Shown here one piece after another: positions 1 to 17,121 of a DNA stretch of 64,000 nucleotides (positions within the stretch are counted from its first letter, which is position 1; each line of letters opens with the position of its first letter). A model generated the notes under the pieces. The model worked only from the letters and a program-made list of their open reading frames with translations, was not told where the DNA came from and did not search any database. The stretch comes from CADCVT01 sp036389485. Its GTDB lineage: Bacteria > Actinomycetota > Thermoleophilia > Solirubrobacterales > Solirubrobacteraceae. The stretch is taken from positions 19,338 to 83,337 of the forward strand of contig DASVPR010000005.1 of NCBI GenBank assembly GCA_036389485.1, in the 5' to 3' direction. Made by a program: the position numbers and the translations under genes.

Positions 1-3000
1 CGTCCTCGGCGGTGAAGCCCCACGACGGCGTGCGGCCCCGGCCGAGCGGGCCGGGGTCGTCGCCGATCGCCGGCGGCGCGGGCGGGACGCGGTCGACGCG
101 GTGGGCGTCGGTGGCGGCCGGGCCGGTGTTGCCGGCGGCGTCGGTCGCGCGCACGCTGAACGTGTAGTCGCCGTCGGGCTCGCCCGCCAGGCCGAACGAG
201 CGCGGGCTCGTGCACGGAGCCCACGGGCGGACGTCCGCGCCGCCGCGCTGCAGGCGGCACTCGACGCTCGCGCCCGCCTCGGCGGTGAACGACCACGCCG
301 GGCTCGAGCCGTTCCCGACGGCGCCCGGGGCGGAGATGATCGCCGGCGCGGCGGGGGCGGTGACGTCGAGCACGTAGTCGCCGGTGGCCTCGGGCCCGCG
401 CGTGCCCGCGGCGTTGAACTGGCGGACGTGGAAGGTGTAGGCGCCGTCCGGCTCCGCTTGGAGATCGAAGCCGACCGGGGAGGAGCAGACCGCCCAGCCG
501 GAGACGACGTCGGCCCCGCGGGTCAGCCGGCACTCGAGCGTCAGCCCGCCGGCGCCCGAGACCGTCCACTCCGGCGTCCGGTCGGCGCCCGGCGTCGACG
601 GCCCCCCGTCGATCGACGGCGCGCCCGGCACGGTGCGGTCGAGGTTGTAGGCGCTCGAGGCGTCGGGGCTGACGTTGCCGGCCGGGTCGGTCTGGCGCAC
701 GCGGAAGGTGTGCGGCCCGTCGGGCTCGGCGTTCAGGTTCGCGGTCTCCGGATCGGTGCACGGCGCCCAGTCGCTGACGACCGTCGCCCCGCGCTCGACG
801 CGGCACTCGAAGGTCGAGGTCGCCTCGCCCGTGAACGACCACGTCGGCGTGTCGTCCGAGGAGTCGCCGGCCGGGCCGCTCACGATGACCGGCGCGGCCG
901 GGGCGCCGCGGTCCAGGTCGTAGTCGTCCGAGGTGACCGGGCCGCGCGTGCCGGCGGCGTTCACCGAGCGGATCTCGATCGTGTACGTCCCGTCCGGCCG
1001 CGACGTCAGGTCGGGCGTGTACGGGCTGGTGCAGGCCGTCCAGTCGTCGACGACGGTCGCGCCCTGAGTCACGCGGCACTCGAAGCTCGTCCCCGCCTCG
1101 CCGGTGAACTCCCACGTCGGCGTCGCGTCGCTGCCCGCCGCGGGCGGGTTCGTGCCGAGCGCGGGGTCGGACGGCACCGTGCGGTCGAGGGTGTAGGAGA
1201 CGCTGCCCGCCGCGCCGGTGTTGCCGGCCGCGTCGATCGCGCGCGTCAGGAACGTGTAGGTGCCGTCCGGCTCGGCCCGGAGGTCGAAGCCGACCGGCGA
1301 GGAGCACGCGCTCCAGTCGCTGACGACGCTCGCGCCGCGCTCGAGGCGGCACTCCAGGGCGGCGCCCGGCTCGGCGGCGACGTCCCACGCCGGCGTGTCG
1401 TCGGTCGAGTCCGCGGCGGGCCCGCCCGAGGCGACCGGCGCCGCGGGCGCCGCCGTGTCGAGCGCGTAGTCGTCGGTCAGCGGGACGCTGCGGGTGCCCG
1501 CCGCGTTCGCGGCGCGGACGGCGAACGTGTAGGTCGCGTCGGCCTCGAGCGAGAGGTCGTACTGCCGCGGGCTGACGCACGGGCCCCAGTCCTCGAGCAC
1601 GGTGGCGTCGCGCGTCAGGCGGCACTCGAAGGTCCGGTTCAGCTCGACCGTGGAGAACGCCCACTCCGGGGTGCGGTCGTTGCCGTCGTCGCCGGGGCGC
1701 GCGTCGAGCACGGGCGAGAACGGGACGGTGCGGTCGAGCGTGTAGGTGTCGCTCGCGTCGGCGCCGGTGTTGCCGGCGGCGTCCGTCGCGCGCACGCGGA
1801 ACGTGTACACGCCGTCCGGCTCGGCGGTGACGTCGTAGGTCCGCGGGCTGGTGCACGCGGCCCAGTCGTCGACGACGGTCGCGCCGCGCTGGAGGCGGCA
1901 CTCGAGCGCCGCGCCGGCCTCCGCCGTGAAGGCGTACGTGGGGCTGTCGTCGGTGGAGTCGGCGGCCGGCGCGGACGTGATCGCCGGAGCGGGCGGAGCC
2001 GTGCGGTCGAGCGTGTAGGCGCGCGACGCGTCCGGGCCGGTGTTGCCCGCGGCATCGGAGGCGCGCACGCGGAACGTGTAGGCGCCGTCGGCCTCGCCGG
2101 AGAGGTCGAACGTCTTCGGGCTCGTGCACGCGGCCCAGTCGCTGACGACGGCGGCGCCGCGCTCCACGCGGCACTCGCTCGTCGCGCCCGCCTCGGCCGT
2201 CCAGCCGAACGCCGGCGTGTCGTCCTGCGAGTCGGCGGCCGGGCCGGACGTGATCGACGGCGCCGCCGGAGCGACGCGGTCGAGCGTGTAGGAGCGCGTC
2301 CCGGCCGGGCCGGTGTTGCCGGCGGCGTCGGTCGCGCGCACGTGGAACGTGTAGGAGCCGTCCGCCTCGGCCGAGAGGTCATAGGCCTTCGGGGAGGTGC
2401 AGGCGGACCAGTCGTCCACGACGGCCGCGCCGCGCTCGATCCGGCACTCGGTGGTCGAGCCGCCCTCGGCGGTGAAGCCGAACGCGGGCGTGTCGTCGGC
2501 CGAGTCGGCGGCCGGGCCCGAGGTGACCGTCGGCGACGACGGCGAGTCGCGGTCGAGCGCGAACGTGTCGTTCGCCTCCGTCGACACGTTCCCCGCCGGA
2601 TCGCTGGAGCGGACGCGGAAGGTGTACGTCCCGTCGGGTTCGCCACTGAGATCGAACGTGCGCGGCGGCGAGCAGCTCGTCCAGTCGACGACGACGGTCG
2701 CGCCGCGCTCGATCCAGCAGTTGTCGGTCGAGCCGGCGTCGCCGCTCCAGTCGTAGGTCGGCGTGTCGTCGTTGGTCGAGGCCGGCGGGCGGACGCTGAT
2801 CGACGGCTGGTTCGGGGCGACGCGGTCGAGCGTGAACGAGCGCGTCGCCTCGGCGCCCGTGTTCTGCGCGGCGTCGGTCGCGCGCACGCGGAACGTGTAC
2901 GCGCCGTCGGGCTCCGACGAGAGGTCGTAGCCCTTCGGTGAGGCGCACGACGCCCAGTCGCTGACGACGGTCGCGCCACGCTCGATGCGGCACGACGCGC

Positions 3001-6000
3001 TCGCGCCCGCCTCGTAGGTGAACGTGAACGCCGGCGTCGGGTCGGCGGTGTCGGCGACCGGGCCGCCGGTGATCGCCGGCGCGGCCGGGGCGATCCGGTC
3101 GAGCGCGGTCGCGTCGGCGGTCTCGGCGCCGGTGTTGCCGGCGGCGTCGATCGCGCGCACGCGGAACGTGTAGGAGCCGTCGACCTCGCCGGAGAGGTCG
3201 TAGGTGCGCGGGCTCGCGCACGAGGCCCACCCGGAGACGACGGTCGCGCCGCGCTCCAGCCGGCACTCGGTCGTCGTCCCCGCCGCGGCGGTGAACGCCC
3301 ACGTCGGCGTCGCGTCGTTGGTGTCGGCGCCCGGCGTGCTCGTGAGCGACGGCGCCGGCGGCGGGACGCGGTCGAGCGCGTAGGCGCGCGTGCGGTCCGC
3401 GCTCGTGTTCCCCGCGGCGTCGGTCGCGCGCACGCGGAATGTGTACGCGCCGTCGGCCTCGCCCGAGAGGTCGTAGCCGACCGGCGTCGAGCACGGCGCC
3501 CAGTCGCTGACGGCGGTCGCCCCGCGCTCGAGCCGGCACGCGAACGACGCCCCCGCCTCGCCGGTGAACGAGTAGACGGGCGTGTCGTCGTTGGAGTCCG
3601 CGGCGGGGCCGCCGGTGATGACGGGCGCCGCGGGCGCGGTGCGGTCGAGGTTGTAGACGCGCGTGGCGGTCGCGCCGGTGTTGCCGGCGGCGTCCGTCGC
3701 GCGGACGCTGAACGTGTAGGTCGCGTCGCTCTGCAGGGTCAGGTCGTAGGAGCGCGGGCTGACGCAGGGCCCCCAGTCGCTCACGACGAACCCCGGCCGC
3801 TCGATGCGGCACTCGGTCGACGCGCCCGCCTCGGCGGTGAACGTGTACGACGGCATCGCGTCCCGCGAGTCGCCGGCAGGGCCGCCGGTGATGGTGGGTG
3901 CCGCCGGCGGGGAGCGGTCGAGCGTGAAGGTGTCGCTCGTCTCCGTCGACTCGTTGGCGGCGTCGTCGCTGCCGCGCACCCCGAACGTGTACGTGCCGTC
4001 GGGCAGCGCGGTGAGGTCGTACGTGTGCGGGCTGGTGCAGACCGCGTACGCGTAGACGACGGTGGCGCCGCGATCGAGGTGGCAGCGGTACTTCACGACG
4101 TCGAAGCTCGCGGTGAACGTCCACGTCGGCGTGTCGTCGTTCGTCACCGCGTTCGGGCGCCCGGTGATCGTCGGCGCGACCGGCTCGACGCGGTCGAGCG
4201 TGTACGAGCGGGTCGCCTCCGGCCCGAGGTTGCCGGCGGCGTCCGTCGCGCGCACGTGGAAGACGTACGTCGCGTCGACCTCGGCCGTGAGGTCGTAGCC
4301 CTTGGGGCTCGAGCACGGCGCCCAGGCGAAGACCGTGGTCGCGCCGCGCATGACCTTGCACTCCGCCGTTGCGCCGGCCTCGTGCGTGAACGAGAACGAC
4401 GGCGCGGCGTCCGCGGAGCTGGCGGGCGGCCCGCCGGTGATCGTCGGGGCGGCCGGGGCGGTGCGATCGAGGTTGTAGCTGCGCGTCGCGTCGGGACCGG
4501 TGTTGCCGGCGGCGTCGGTCGCGCGGACGCGGAACGTGTACGTCCCGTCGGGCTGGGCGTTGAGCGTGTACGACTTGGGGCTGTTGCAGCTCGCCCAGTC
4601 GCTGACGACGGTGGCGCCGCGCTCGAGGCGGCACGCCTTCGTCGACCCCGCCTCGGCGGTGAAGGAGAACTGCGGCGTCTGGTCCTGGGAGTCGCCGGTC
4701 GGCCCGCCGGTGATCGTCGGCGCGGCCGGCGCGCTGTGGTCCATGTCGTACGTGCCGCTCGCCTCGGCGCCGGTGTTGCCCGCCGCGTCGGTCGCGCGCA
4801 CCCGGAACGTGTAGACGCCGTCCGCCTCCGAACCGAGATCGAAACCGCGCGGAGAGGTGCAGGCCGACCAATCGCTCACGACGGTCGCGCCACGCTCGAG
4901 CCGGCACGAGGCGGTCGCGCCGGCCTCGTACGTGAACGACCACGACGGGTTCGACCCGTTCCCCGCCGCGGGGGGCGCCGAGGTGATCGTCGGCGCCGCG
5001 GGGGCGCCGCGGTCGAGCGTGAAGCCGTCGGTCGTCTCGGTGCTCTGGTTGCCGGCCATGTCCGTCGACCGGATGCGCAGGGTGTAGGCGCCGTCGCTCT
5101 CCGACGTCAGGTTGTACGAGTGCGGGCTGCTGCACAGCGCCCAGTCGGAGACGACGGTCGCGCCGCGCTCGAGGCGGCACGAGTCGAGCGTCCCGCCGCC
5201 TTCGCTCGTGAACGTCCACAGCGCGATCGAGTTGTTCGACGGGTCCGGCGGCATCGACGTGAGCGCCGGCGCGGCCGGCGCGACGCGGTCGAGCGTGTAC
5301 GTCGCCGCCGTCTCCGGCCCGGGGTTGCCGACGTCGTCCAGCGCGCGGACCTTGAAGGTGTAGGCGCCGTCGCCGGGCCCGCTCAGGTCGTAGCTCGTCG
5401 GGCTCGTGCACGCCGCCCAGTCGGAGACGACGCCGCCGCCGCCATCCTCCAGGCGGCACTGAAGCGACGCGGCGGGCGACGCGGTGAACGACCAAGACGG
5501 GTTCGCGCTCTGACCGGCGACGCCCGGGCCGGCGGTGATCGCCGGCGCCGGCGCCGCCATGTCGGTGTGCACCTCGGCGTACGCCGCGTACACCCTGGTC
5601 GCCGTGCTGGCGCCGTTGCCCTGGATCGTCCGGTGCTGGCGCAGGTCGTTCACCTCCAGCTGGGTGAGCGACCCGGTGTAGGTCAGGGACTGCCACTGCG
5701 CCGGTGCGCCCGCCGGCCACGAGCCCGAGGCGAGGACGGTCGTCCCGTGCCTCAAGTCCACGTCGATGGTTCGCGCGTCGCCGGTCGTGGCGTACCCCCA
5801 GCTCCTCACCGACGTGACGTTCTCGCCGCTCCGCAGCGCCACGTCGCCGAGCCCCACCTCGAACGTCACCGGCCCGTTGCCGTTCTCCTCGACGTAGTCG
5901 GAGGCCGTCGACGGCGCGGCCGGCGACAGGACGTTGTCGTCGAGGACGGAGTCGATCGTCCCGCTCGGGACGACGGTCCAGCTGCCCGCCGAGATGGTGG

Positions 6001-6109
6001 TATTCGGCCGGACGACGTAGGTGTAGGCGCCGGCGGTGGCGGCAAACGCGCAGGCCGCGACCAGCCCGAGGACGGGCAGGACCAGCCAGAGCGCGGCGCG
6101 GCGTCCCAT
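1..6109 (-). CDS. Giant secreted Ig-like repeat protein (3' end outside window)
   Basis: The frame starts at the ATG at 6109 and is still in phase at position 1, so at least 2036 codons are present and the C-terminus is missing. An N-terminal signal/anchor segment (about residues 5-25, rich in Leu/Val/Ala) is followed by a unique domain to about residue 190. About 19 tandem repeats of about 91 residues follow, each with the pattern CRxERGA, DWxxCxSP, YDLS, DGxYTFxVRAxDxAGN and a Y-T-L-D-R end. This is the layout of bacterial Ig-like/fibronectin-like surface proteins; paired Cys in each unit suggest a disulfide. It is probably a cell-surface or secreted stalk or adhesin. Long opposite-strand and out-of-frame reading frames here are Arg-rich shadows. 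The exact function is unknown. Confidence 0.85.
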   Translation of the reverse strand, partial: MGRRAALWLVLPVLGLVAACAFAATAGAYTYVVRPNTTISAGSWTVVPSGTIDSVLDDNVLSPAAPSTASDYVEENGNGPVTFEVGLGDVALRSGENVTSVRSWGYATTGDARTIDVDLRHGTTVLASGSWPAGAPAQWQSLTYTGSLTQLEVNDLRQHRTIQGNGASTATRVYAAYAEVHTDMAAPAPAITAGPGVAGQSANPSWSFTASPAASLQCRLEDGGGGVVSDWAACTSPTSYDLSGPGDGAYTFKVRALDDVGNPGPETAATYTLDRVAPAAPALTSMPPDPSNNSIALWTFTSEGGGTLDSCRLERGATVVSDWALCSSPHSYNLTSESDGAYTLRIRSTDMAGNQSTETTDGFTLDRGAPAAPTITSAPPAAGNGSNPSWSFTYEAGATASCRLERGATVVSDWSACTSPRGFDLGSEADGVYTFRVRATDAAGNTGAEASGTYDMDHSAPAAPTITGGPTGDSQDQTPQFSFTAEAGSTKACRLERGATVVSDWASCNSPKSYTLNAQPDGTYTFRVRATDAAGNTGPDATRSYNLDRTAPAAPTITGGPPASSADAAPSFSFTHEAGATAECKVMRGATTVFAWAPCSSPKGYDLTAEVDATYVFHVRATDAAGNLGPEATRSYTLDRVEPVAPTITGRPNAVTNDDTPTWTFTASFDVVKYRCHLDRGATVVYAYAVCTSPHTYDLTALPDGTYTFGVRGSDDAANESTETSDTFTLDRSPPAAPTITGGPAGDSRDAMPSYTFTAEAGASTECRIERPGFVVSDWGPCVSPRSYDLTLQSDATYTFSVRATDAAGNTGATATRVYNLDRTAPAAPVITGGPAADSNDDTPVYSFTGEAGASFACRLERGATAVSDWAPCSTPVGYDLSGEADGAYTFRVRATDAAGNTSADRTRAYALDRVPPPAPSLTSTPGADTNDATPTWAFTAAAGTTTECRLERGATVVSGWASCASPRTYDLSGEVDGSYTFRVRAIDAAGNTGAETADATALDRIAPAAPAITGGPVADTADPTPAFTFTYEAGASASCRIERGATVVSDWASCASPKGYDLSSEPDGAYTFRVRATDAAQNTGAEATRSFTLDRVAPNQPSISVRPPASTNDDTPTYDWSGDAGSTDNCWIERGATVVVDWTSCSPPRTFDLSGEPDGTYTFRVRSSDPAGNVSTEANDTFALDRDSPSSPTVTSGPAADSADDTPAFGFTAEGGSTTECRIERGAAVVDDWSACTSPKAYDLSAEADGSYTFHVRATDAAGNTGPAGTRSYTLDRVAPAAPSITSGPAADSQDDTPAFGWTAEAGATSECRVERGAAVVSDWAACTSPKTFDLSGEADGAYTFRVRASDAAGNTGPDASRAYTLDRTAPPAPAITSAPAADSTDDSPTYAFTAEAGAALECRLQRGATVVDDWAACTSPRTYDVTAEPDGVYTFRVRATDAAGNTGADASDTYTLDRTVPFSPVLDARPGDDGNDRTPEWAFSTVELNRTFECRLTRDATVLEDWGPCVSPRQYDLSLEADATYTFAVRAANAAGTRSVPLTDDYALDTAAPAAPVASGGPAADSTDDTPAWDVAAEPGAALECRLERGASVVSDWSACSSPVGFDLRAEPDGTYTFLTRAIDAAGNTGAAGSVSYTLDRTVPSDPALGTNPPAAGSDATPTWEFTGEAGTSFECRVTQGATVVDDWTACTSPYTPDLTSRPDGTYTIEIRSVNAAGTRGPVTSDDYDLDRGAPAAPVIVSGPAGDSSDDTPTWSFTGEATSTFECRVERGATVVSDWAPCTDPETANLNAEPDGPHTFRVRQTDPAGNVSPDASSAYNLDRTVPGAPSIDGGPSTPGADRTPEWTVSGAGGLTLECRLTRGADVVSGWAVCSSPVGFDLQAEPDGAYTFHVRQFNAAGTRGPEATGDYVLDVTAPAAPAIISAPGAVGNGSSPAWSFTAEAGASVECRLQRGGADVRPWAPCTSPRSFGLAGEPDGDYTFSVRATDAAGNTGPAATDAHRVDRVPPAPPAIGDDPGPLGRGRTPSWGFTAED

Positions 6110-6175
6110 CACGCGGGTGATCGGTCACCGCAGGGGCGCCTGTAGGAAGAAGCGTGCGGACGGACGTACGACCGG

Positions 6176-6205
6176 GCGCGCCGCCGCTCAAGTGCGGCGA
6201 CGCGC
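6176..6205 (-). terminator. Hairpin downstream of rpoC
   Basis: An inverted repeat, GCGCG-C-CGCCGC with GCGGCG-A-CGCGC around a 6-base TCAAGT loop, lies 27-56 bases past the rpoC stop. It gives 11 pairs with one mismatch and no T-tract. It probably marks the 3' end of the rpoBC transcript. Confidence 0.55.
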
Positions 6206-6231
6206 GGTCATGTCGAACCCTCTACTAGAGG

Positions 6232-10290
<4,059 letters not shown>

Positions 10291-10297
10291 GTGGTTC

Positions 10298-13936
<3,639 letters not shown>

Positions 13937-14150
13937 TAGGGCGACTCCTTCGAGGGGGTCGGAAAGGCGGGGGTGATCGAGGCGAGGCGGTCCGAGGACA
14001 CGCGGACTCGCCAAGATAGCACACGGGCAGGCGTACCCCTCCCGTGGGGCCGTCGACTCTCACGGACCCCGCTCGGGCGCCCCGTATGTGGCGGGGATCG
14101 CCGGCTGCTGAGCGGCTGCGGCTATCGGTCGACGGCTGCGGAGTGTAGCC

Positions 14151-15566
14151 CTATCCCAGCTCCAGCGCCAGCGACCGGGGCCGCGCGCGCGGGTTCGCGA
14201 TCACCTGGAGGTCGACGCTCTCCCCCGATCGCTTGCCCTCCATGTGCTCGCAGTAGTCGGTCATCCGCCCGGTCATCGGCTCGCCGTCGATGCTCGTGAT
14301 GAGGACGGACTTCCCGCCCAGGCCGGCGTCGTCCGCGGGCGTGCCGGGCACCGCGCTGAGGGTGACGACCCCGCGCGGCAGGCCGCGCTCGCGCAGCTCG
14401 TCCGGCGGCGGGAACTGCAGGCCGGTGCCGAGCCAGCCGAGCGAGCGGCGCGCCTTCAGCTCGTCGACGACCTCCTTGACCCGCTGCGCGCCGATCGCGT
14501 AGCCCACGTTCTGCAGCGGGACGCCGCCGGCCTCGATGAGGACCGCCGTGTTGACGCCCACGACGCGCCGGTCGGTGTCGAGCAGCGGGCCGCCGGAGTT
14601 GCCCGGGTTGATGGCGGCATCGGTCTGGATCATGTCCGGGAAGTCCGGCGAGTCGGGCGTCGGCGAGCGCAGCTCGCGGCTCGGGACCGAGACGACGCCG
14701 CGGGTCGACGCGAGGTCCTCCCCGTTCGACGCCCCGGCCGCGTAGCCGACGGCGATCACGTCCTCGCCCTGCTCGATCGAGTCGGGCGGCGCGAGGCGCA
14801 GCTGCTCGAGGCCCTCGCGGTCCTTCACGCGCAGCACGGCCAGGTCGTCACAGGGAGCGGCGCCGATGACCTCGGCGTCGCGCTCGGCGCCGTTGACGAC
14901 CGCCTCGAACTCGCTCGCGCCGTTGACGACGTGGAAGTTCGTGACGACGAGGCCGCGCTTGGCGTCGACGACCCAGCCCGTGCCGCTCGCCTGCTGGTCG
15001 GCCTCGCGCGCGACGACCCGGACGGTGCCGGATTGCACGTCTTTGACGATCTGCGCGACGTCGACGTTCCCGCCATCGTCACCGCCGAACACGCCCGCGA
15101 TCGCGAGGACGCCCGCGACGGCCGCGAGCGCCAGCGCCCCGGCGGCCAGCGCGGTCGCGCGCTTGACCCGCCGCCGCTCGCGGACCGGGATGAGCTGGTC
15201 GTCGGCGTGCGGCCCGTCGGAGCCGAGCGCCTCGGCCAGCCCCTCCTCGATCTCGGGCGCCTCCTCCTTGGGCGCCTCTGCTCGGAGCAACACGGGCACG
15301 TCGCCGATGACGATCTTCTGGCCCGGCTTGATCTCCGTCGGCCCGGTGATCGGGGTGCCGTCGACGAGCGTCGGCTGCTCGTCGGTCAGCGGGACCAGCT
15401 CGCACGTCTCGCCGTCGCCGCACCGGACGGAGGCGTGGAGAGGCGCGACGTCGGGATCGCCGAGCGAGATCTCACACCCGGCGCCGGACCCGATGGTCAC
15501 CGCATGGTCGGGGGTGACCTCCGCGGCCCGGCCCTTCTCCAGACCCCCCTCCACGTAGACCCACAT
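14151..15566 (-). CDS. FHA-domain, membrane-anchored HtrA-type serine protease
   Basis: A 471-residue protein with an N-terminal FHA-like domain (about 1-95, phosphopeptide binding), a single membrane segment (about 137-160), a trypsin-like protease domain (about 170-360) and a C-terminal PDZ domain (about 385-471). The catalytic triad is visible: His212 in NFHVVNG, Asp241 in CDDLAVL and Ser324 in GNSGGP. The order suggests a cytoplasmic sensor coupled to an extracytoplasmic protease, like actinobacterial HtrA/PepD relatives. It is transcribed with the core genes between rplL and rpoB, but terminator-like hairpins upstream and 214 bases before rpoB suggest its own transcription unit. Confidence 0.9.
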   Translation of the reverse strand: MWVYVEGGLEKGRAAEVTPDHAVTIGSGAGCEISLGDPDVAPLHASVRCGDGETCELVPLTDEQPTLVDGTPITGPTEIKPGQKIVIGDVPVLLRAEAPKEEAPEIEEGLAEALGSDGPHADDQLIPVRERRRVKRATALAAGALALAAVAGVLAIAGVFGGDDGGNVDVAQIVKDVQSGTVRVVAREADQQASGTGWVVDAKRGLVVTNFHVVNGASEFEAVVNGAERDAEVIGAAPCDDLAVLRVKDREGLEQLRLAPPDSIEQGEDVIAVGYAAGASNGEDLASTRGVVSVPSRELRSPTPDSPDFPDMIQTDAAINPGNSGGPLLDTDRRVVGVNTAVLIEAGGVPLQNVGYAIGAQRVKEVVDELKARRSLGWLGTGLQFPPPDELRERGLPRGVVTLSAVPGTPADDAGLGGKSVLITSIDGEPMTGRMTDYCEHMEGKRSGESVDLQVIANPRARPRSLALELG

Positions 15567-15761
15567 AGAGGGTCCTGTGATCCCACATCAGAGAGATCTT
15601 GAAACGCTGCACCACCCCTTCGCGCCTGGACGCCCGGCTCCCGCTCGCACGAGCGTCCAGAGCCGCGTGCCCCGCTTCACGCGCCGACCGCCTCCCGCCG
15701 ATCCCCTCTCCCGAGCGGGGGACACCCAACTTCCGCGACGTCGGCGGCGCTGCCGCGACGA

Positions 15762-15791
15762 GAAAGGGTCGCCTCCCGGGGCGGCCCTTTC
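15762..15791 (-). terminator. Second hairpin in the rplL-protease gap
   Basis: The arms GAAAGGGTCGCC and GGCGGCCCTTTC pair with one T-G wobble around a 6-base loop. On the minus strand it follows the stronger rplL terminator and precedes the FHA protease gene by about 200 bases. It may be a back-up terminator or part of that gene's leader. Confidence 0.5.
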
Positions 15792-15826
15792 TTCTCCTCG
15801 CCGTTGTCGCGACTCGCCCCGAACCA

Positions 15827-15854
15827 CGAAGGGCCGCCCGGAGGCGGCCCTTCG
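15827..15854 (-). terminator. Strong hairpin terminator after rplL
   Basis: A perfect 12-bp stem, CGAAGGGCCGCC with GGCGGCCCTTCG, encloses a CGGA tetraloop 26-53 bases past the rplL stop. It is the likely end of the rplJL transcript. The remaining 15567-15880 gap holds no gene I can support. Confidence 0.75.
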
Positions 15855-15879
15855 CGTGAAGCGGTGAGTCGAGCGGCCC

Positions 15880-16266
15880 CTACTTGACCTCGACGGAGGC
15901 GCCGGCCTCCTCGAGCTCGGCCTTGAGCTTGTCGGCCTCCTCGCGCTCGACGCCCTCCTTGACGGCCTTTGGCGCCTCGTCGACGAGGGCCTTCGCCTCC
16001 TTGAGGCCGAGGCCGGTCGCGGCGCGGACGACCTTGATGACCTGGATCTTCTTGTCGCCGGCGCCGGTGAGGACGACGTCGAACGCGGTCTGCTCCTCGG
16101 CGGCCTCGCCGCCGCCTCCGTCGCCGCCGCCCGCCGCCGGGGCGGCCGCGACCGCCGCCTGCGCGGAGACGCCGAACTCCTCCTCGAGCGCCTTGATGCG
16201 CTCGGCGAGCTCGAGGACGGTGATCGACTTGAGCTCGTCGATCCACTCCTGGGTGCTGGTGGCCAT
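15880..16266 (-). CDS. rplL: 50S ribosomal protein L7/L12
   Basis: This 128-residue acidic stalk protein binds L10 and recruits translation factors. The N-terminal dimerisation helix (LKSITVLELAERIKALEEEF) is followed by an Ala/Gly hinge (about residues 34-58). The C-terminal globular domain has the standard motif around KIQVIKVVRAATGLGLKEAK. It lies 29 bases after rplJ, is cotranscribed with it, and is followed by a perfect hairpin terminator. Confidence 0.98.
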   Translation of the reverse strand: MATSTQEWIDELKSITVLELAERIKALEEEFGVSAQAAVAAAPAAGGGDGGGGEAAEEQTAFDVVLTGAGDKKIQVIKVVRAATGLGLKEAKALVDEAPKAVKEGVEREEADKLKAELEEAGASVEVK

Positions 16267-16295
16267 GTCTTTCTTTCCTCCTGGTTCCTAAGCGG

Positions 16296-17057
16296 TTACG
16301 AAGTCTCTTCGGGCGTGTCCTCGCCCTCGGCCTGGTCGGGCTGTGCGGGCTCCGGGTCGGATGCGGGGCCGGCGTCGGGGTCCTCCTCGGCCGGCGGGGT
16401 CTCCTCGGCGGACTCGGTCGGCGTCTCGGCGGCGTCGGCCTCCGGAGCGGCGTCGCTCGTGGCCTCCGGAGCGGTCTCCTCCGGGGGCGCCTCCGCCGCG
16501 GGTTCCGCCGGAGCGGCCTCCGCGGCCGGAGCGTCCTTGCCCACGAGGCCCTGCTCCTGGATCTGCCCGAGGGCGATCGCGAGGCCGCCGATGAGCTGGT
16601 TCAGGGTCCGGGCGAGGCCGGAGATCGGGTGCGCGACGATGCCGACAAGCTGCGCGTACAGCATCTCGCGCGAGGGCAGGCGGGCGATCGCGCCGATGTC
16701 CTCGGCGGTCAGCGCGTTGCCGTCCATGAAGCCGCCCTTGAACGGCAGCAGGTCGGTTTCCCGCGCGTAGTCGCGCAGCGCCTTGGCCGCCGCGGCGGCG
16801 TCGCCGCGGACGAAGGTCAGCGCCGTCGGGCCTTCGAGCAGCTCCTTCAGCGACTCCGCCCCGGCCGCGTCCGCCGCCCGCTCGGTCAGCGTGTTCTTGA
16901 CGATCGTGAAGCGGGCGTCCGCGCCGCGGAGCCGCGACCGCAGCTCGTTGGCCTGCGGCACGCTGAGCCCGCGGTAGTCCACCGCGAAGACCGCCTCCGA
17001 CTCCTTGATGTTCTCGGCGATCTCAGCGACCGCCGCAGCCTTCTGCTCTCGATTCAT
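16296..17057 (-). CDS. rplJ: 50S ribosomal protein L10 with long acidic tail
   Basis: L10 anchors the L7/L12 stalk. Residues 1-175 match the family: MNREQKAAAVAEIAENIKES, VKNTLTERAA, and the C-terminal helix that binds L12 dimers. The protein is 253 residues against the usual 165-180, because a tail of about 75 residues made almost only of Ala, Glu, Pro, Asp and Thr follows from about residue 177. The tail is in the same frame with ordinary codon use, so it is probably genuine. Short acidic L10 tails occur in other bacteria, but this one is unusually long. Confidence 0.95.
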   Translation of the reverse strand: MNREQKAAAVAEIAENIKESEAVFAVDYRGLSVPQANELRSRLRGADARFTIVKNTLTERAADAAGAESLKELLEGPTALTFVRGDAAAAAKALRDYARETDLLPFKGGFMDGNALTAEDIGAIARLPSREMLYAQLVGIVAHPISGLARTLNQLIGGLAIALGQIQEQGLVGKDAPAAEAAPAEPAAEAPPEETAPEATSDAAPEADAAETPTESAEETPPAEEDPDAGPASDPEPAQPDQAEGEDTPEETS

Positions 17058-17121
17058 AAGACTCCTGCGCCGGGCTTACGGGCTGCCGGCGGTCTCGGGA
17101 GGGGAGATGTCGCGCGAGGGG

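Noticed and set aside
101..2941. 946-codon plus-strand frame opposite the Ig-repeat gene
   Set aside because: Arg/Ala/Val-rich, mirrors the repeat period of the minus-strand gene, and lacks any domain; it is an antisense shadow in high-GC DNA.
2379..6191. 1270-codon minus-strand frame
   Set aside because: Arg-rich out-of-phase reading of the same repeat gene; the true frame starts at 6109 and shows the regular Ig-like motifs.
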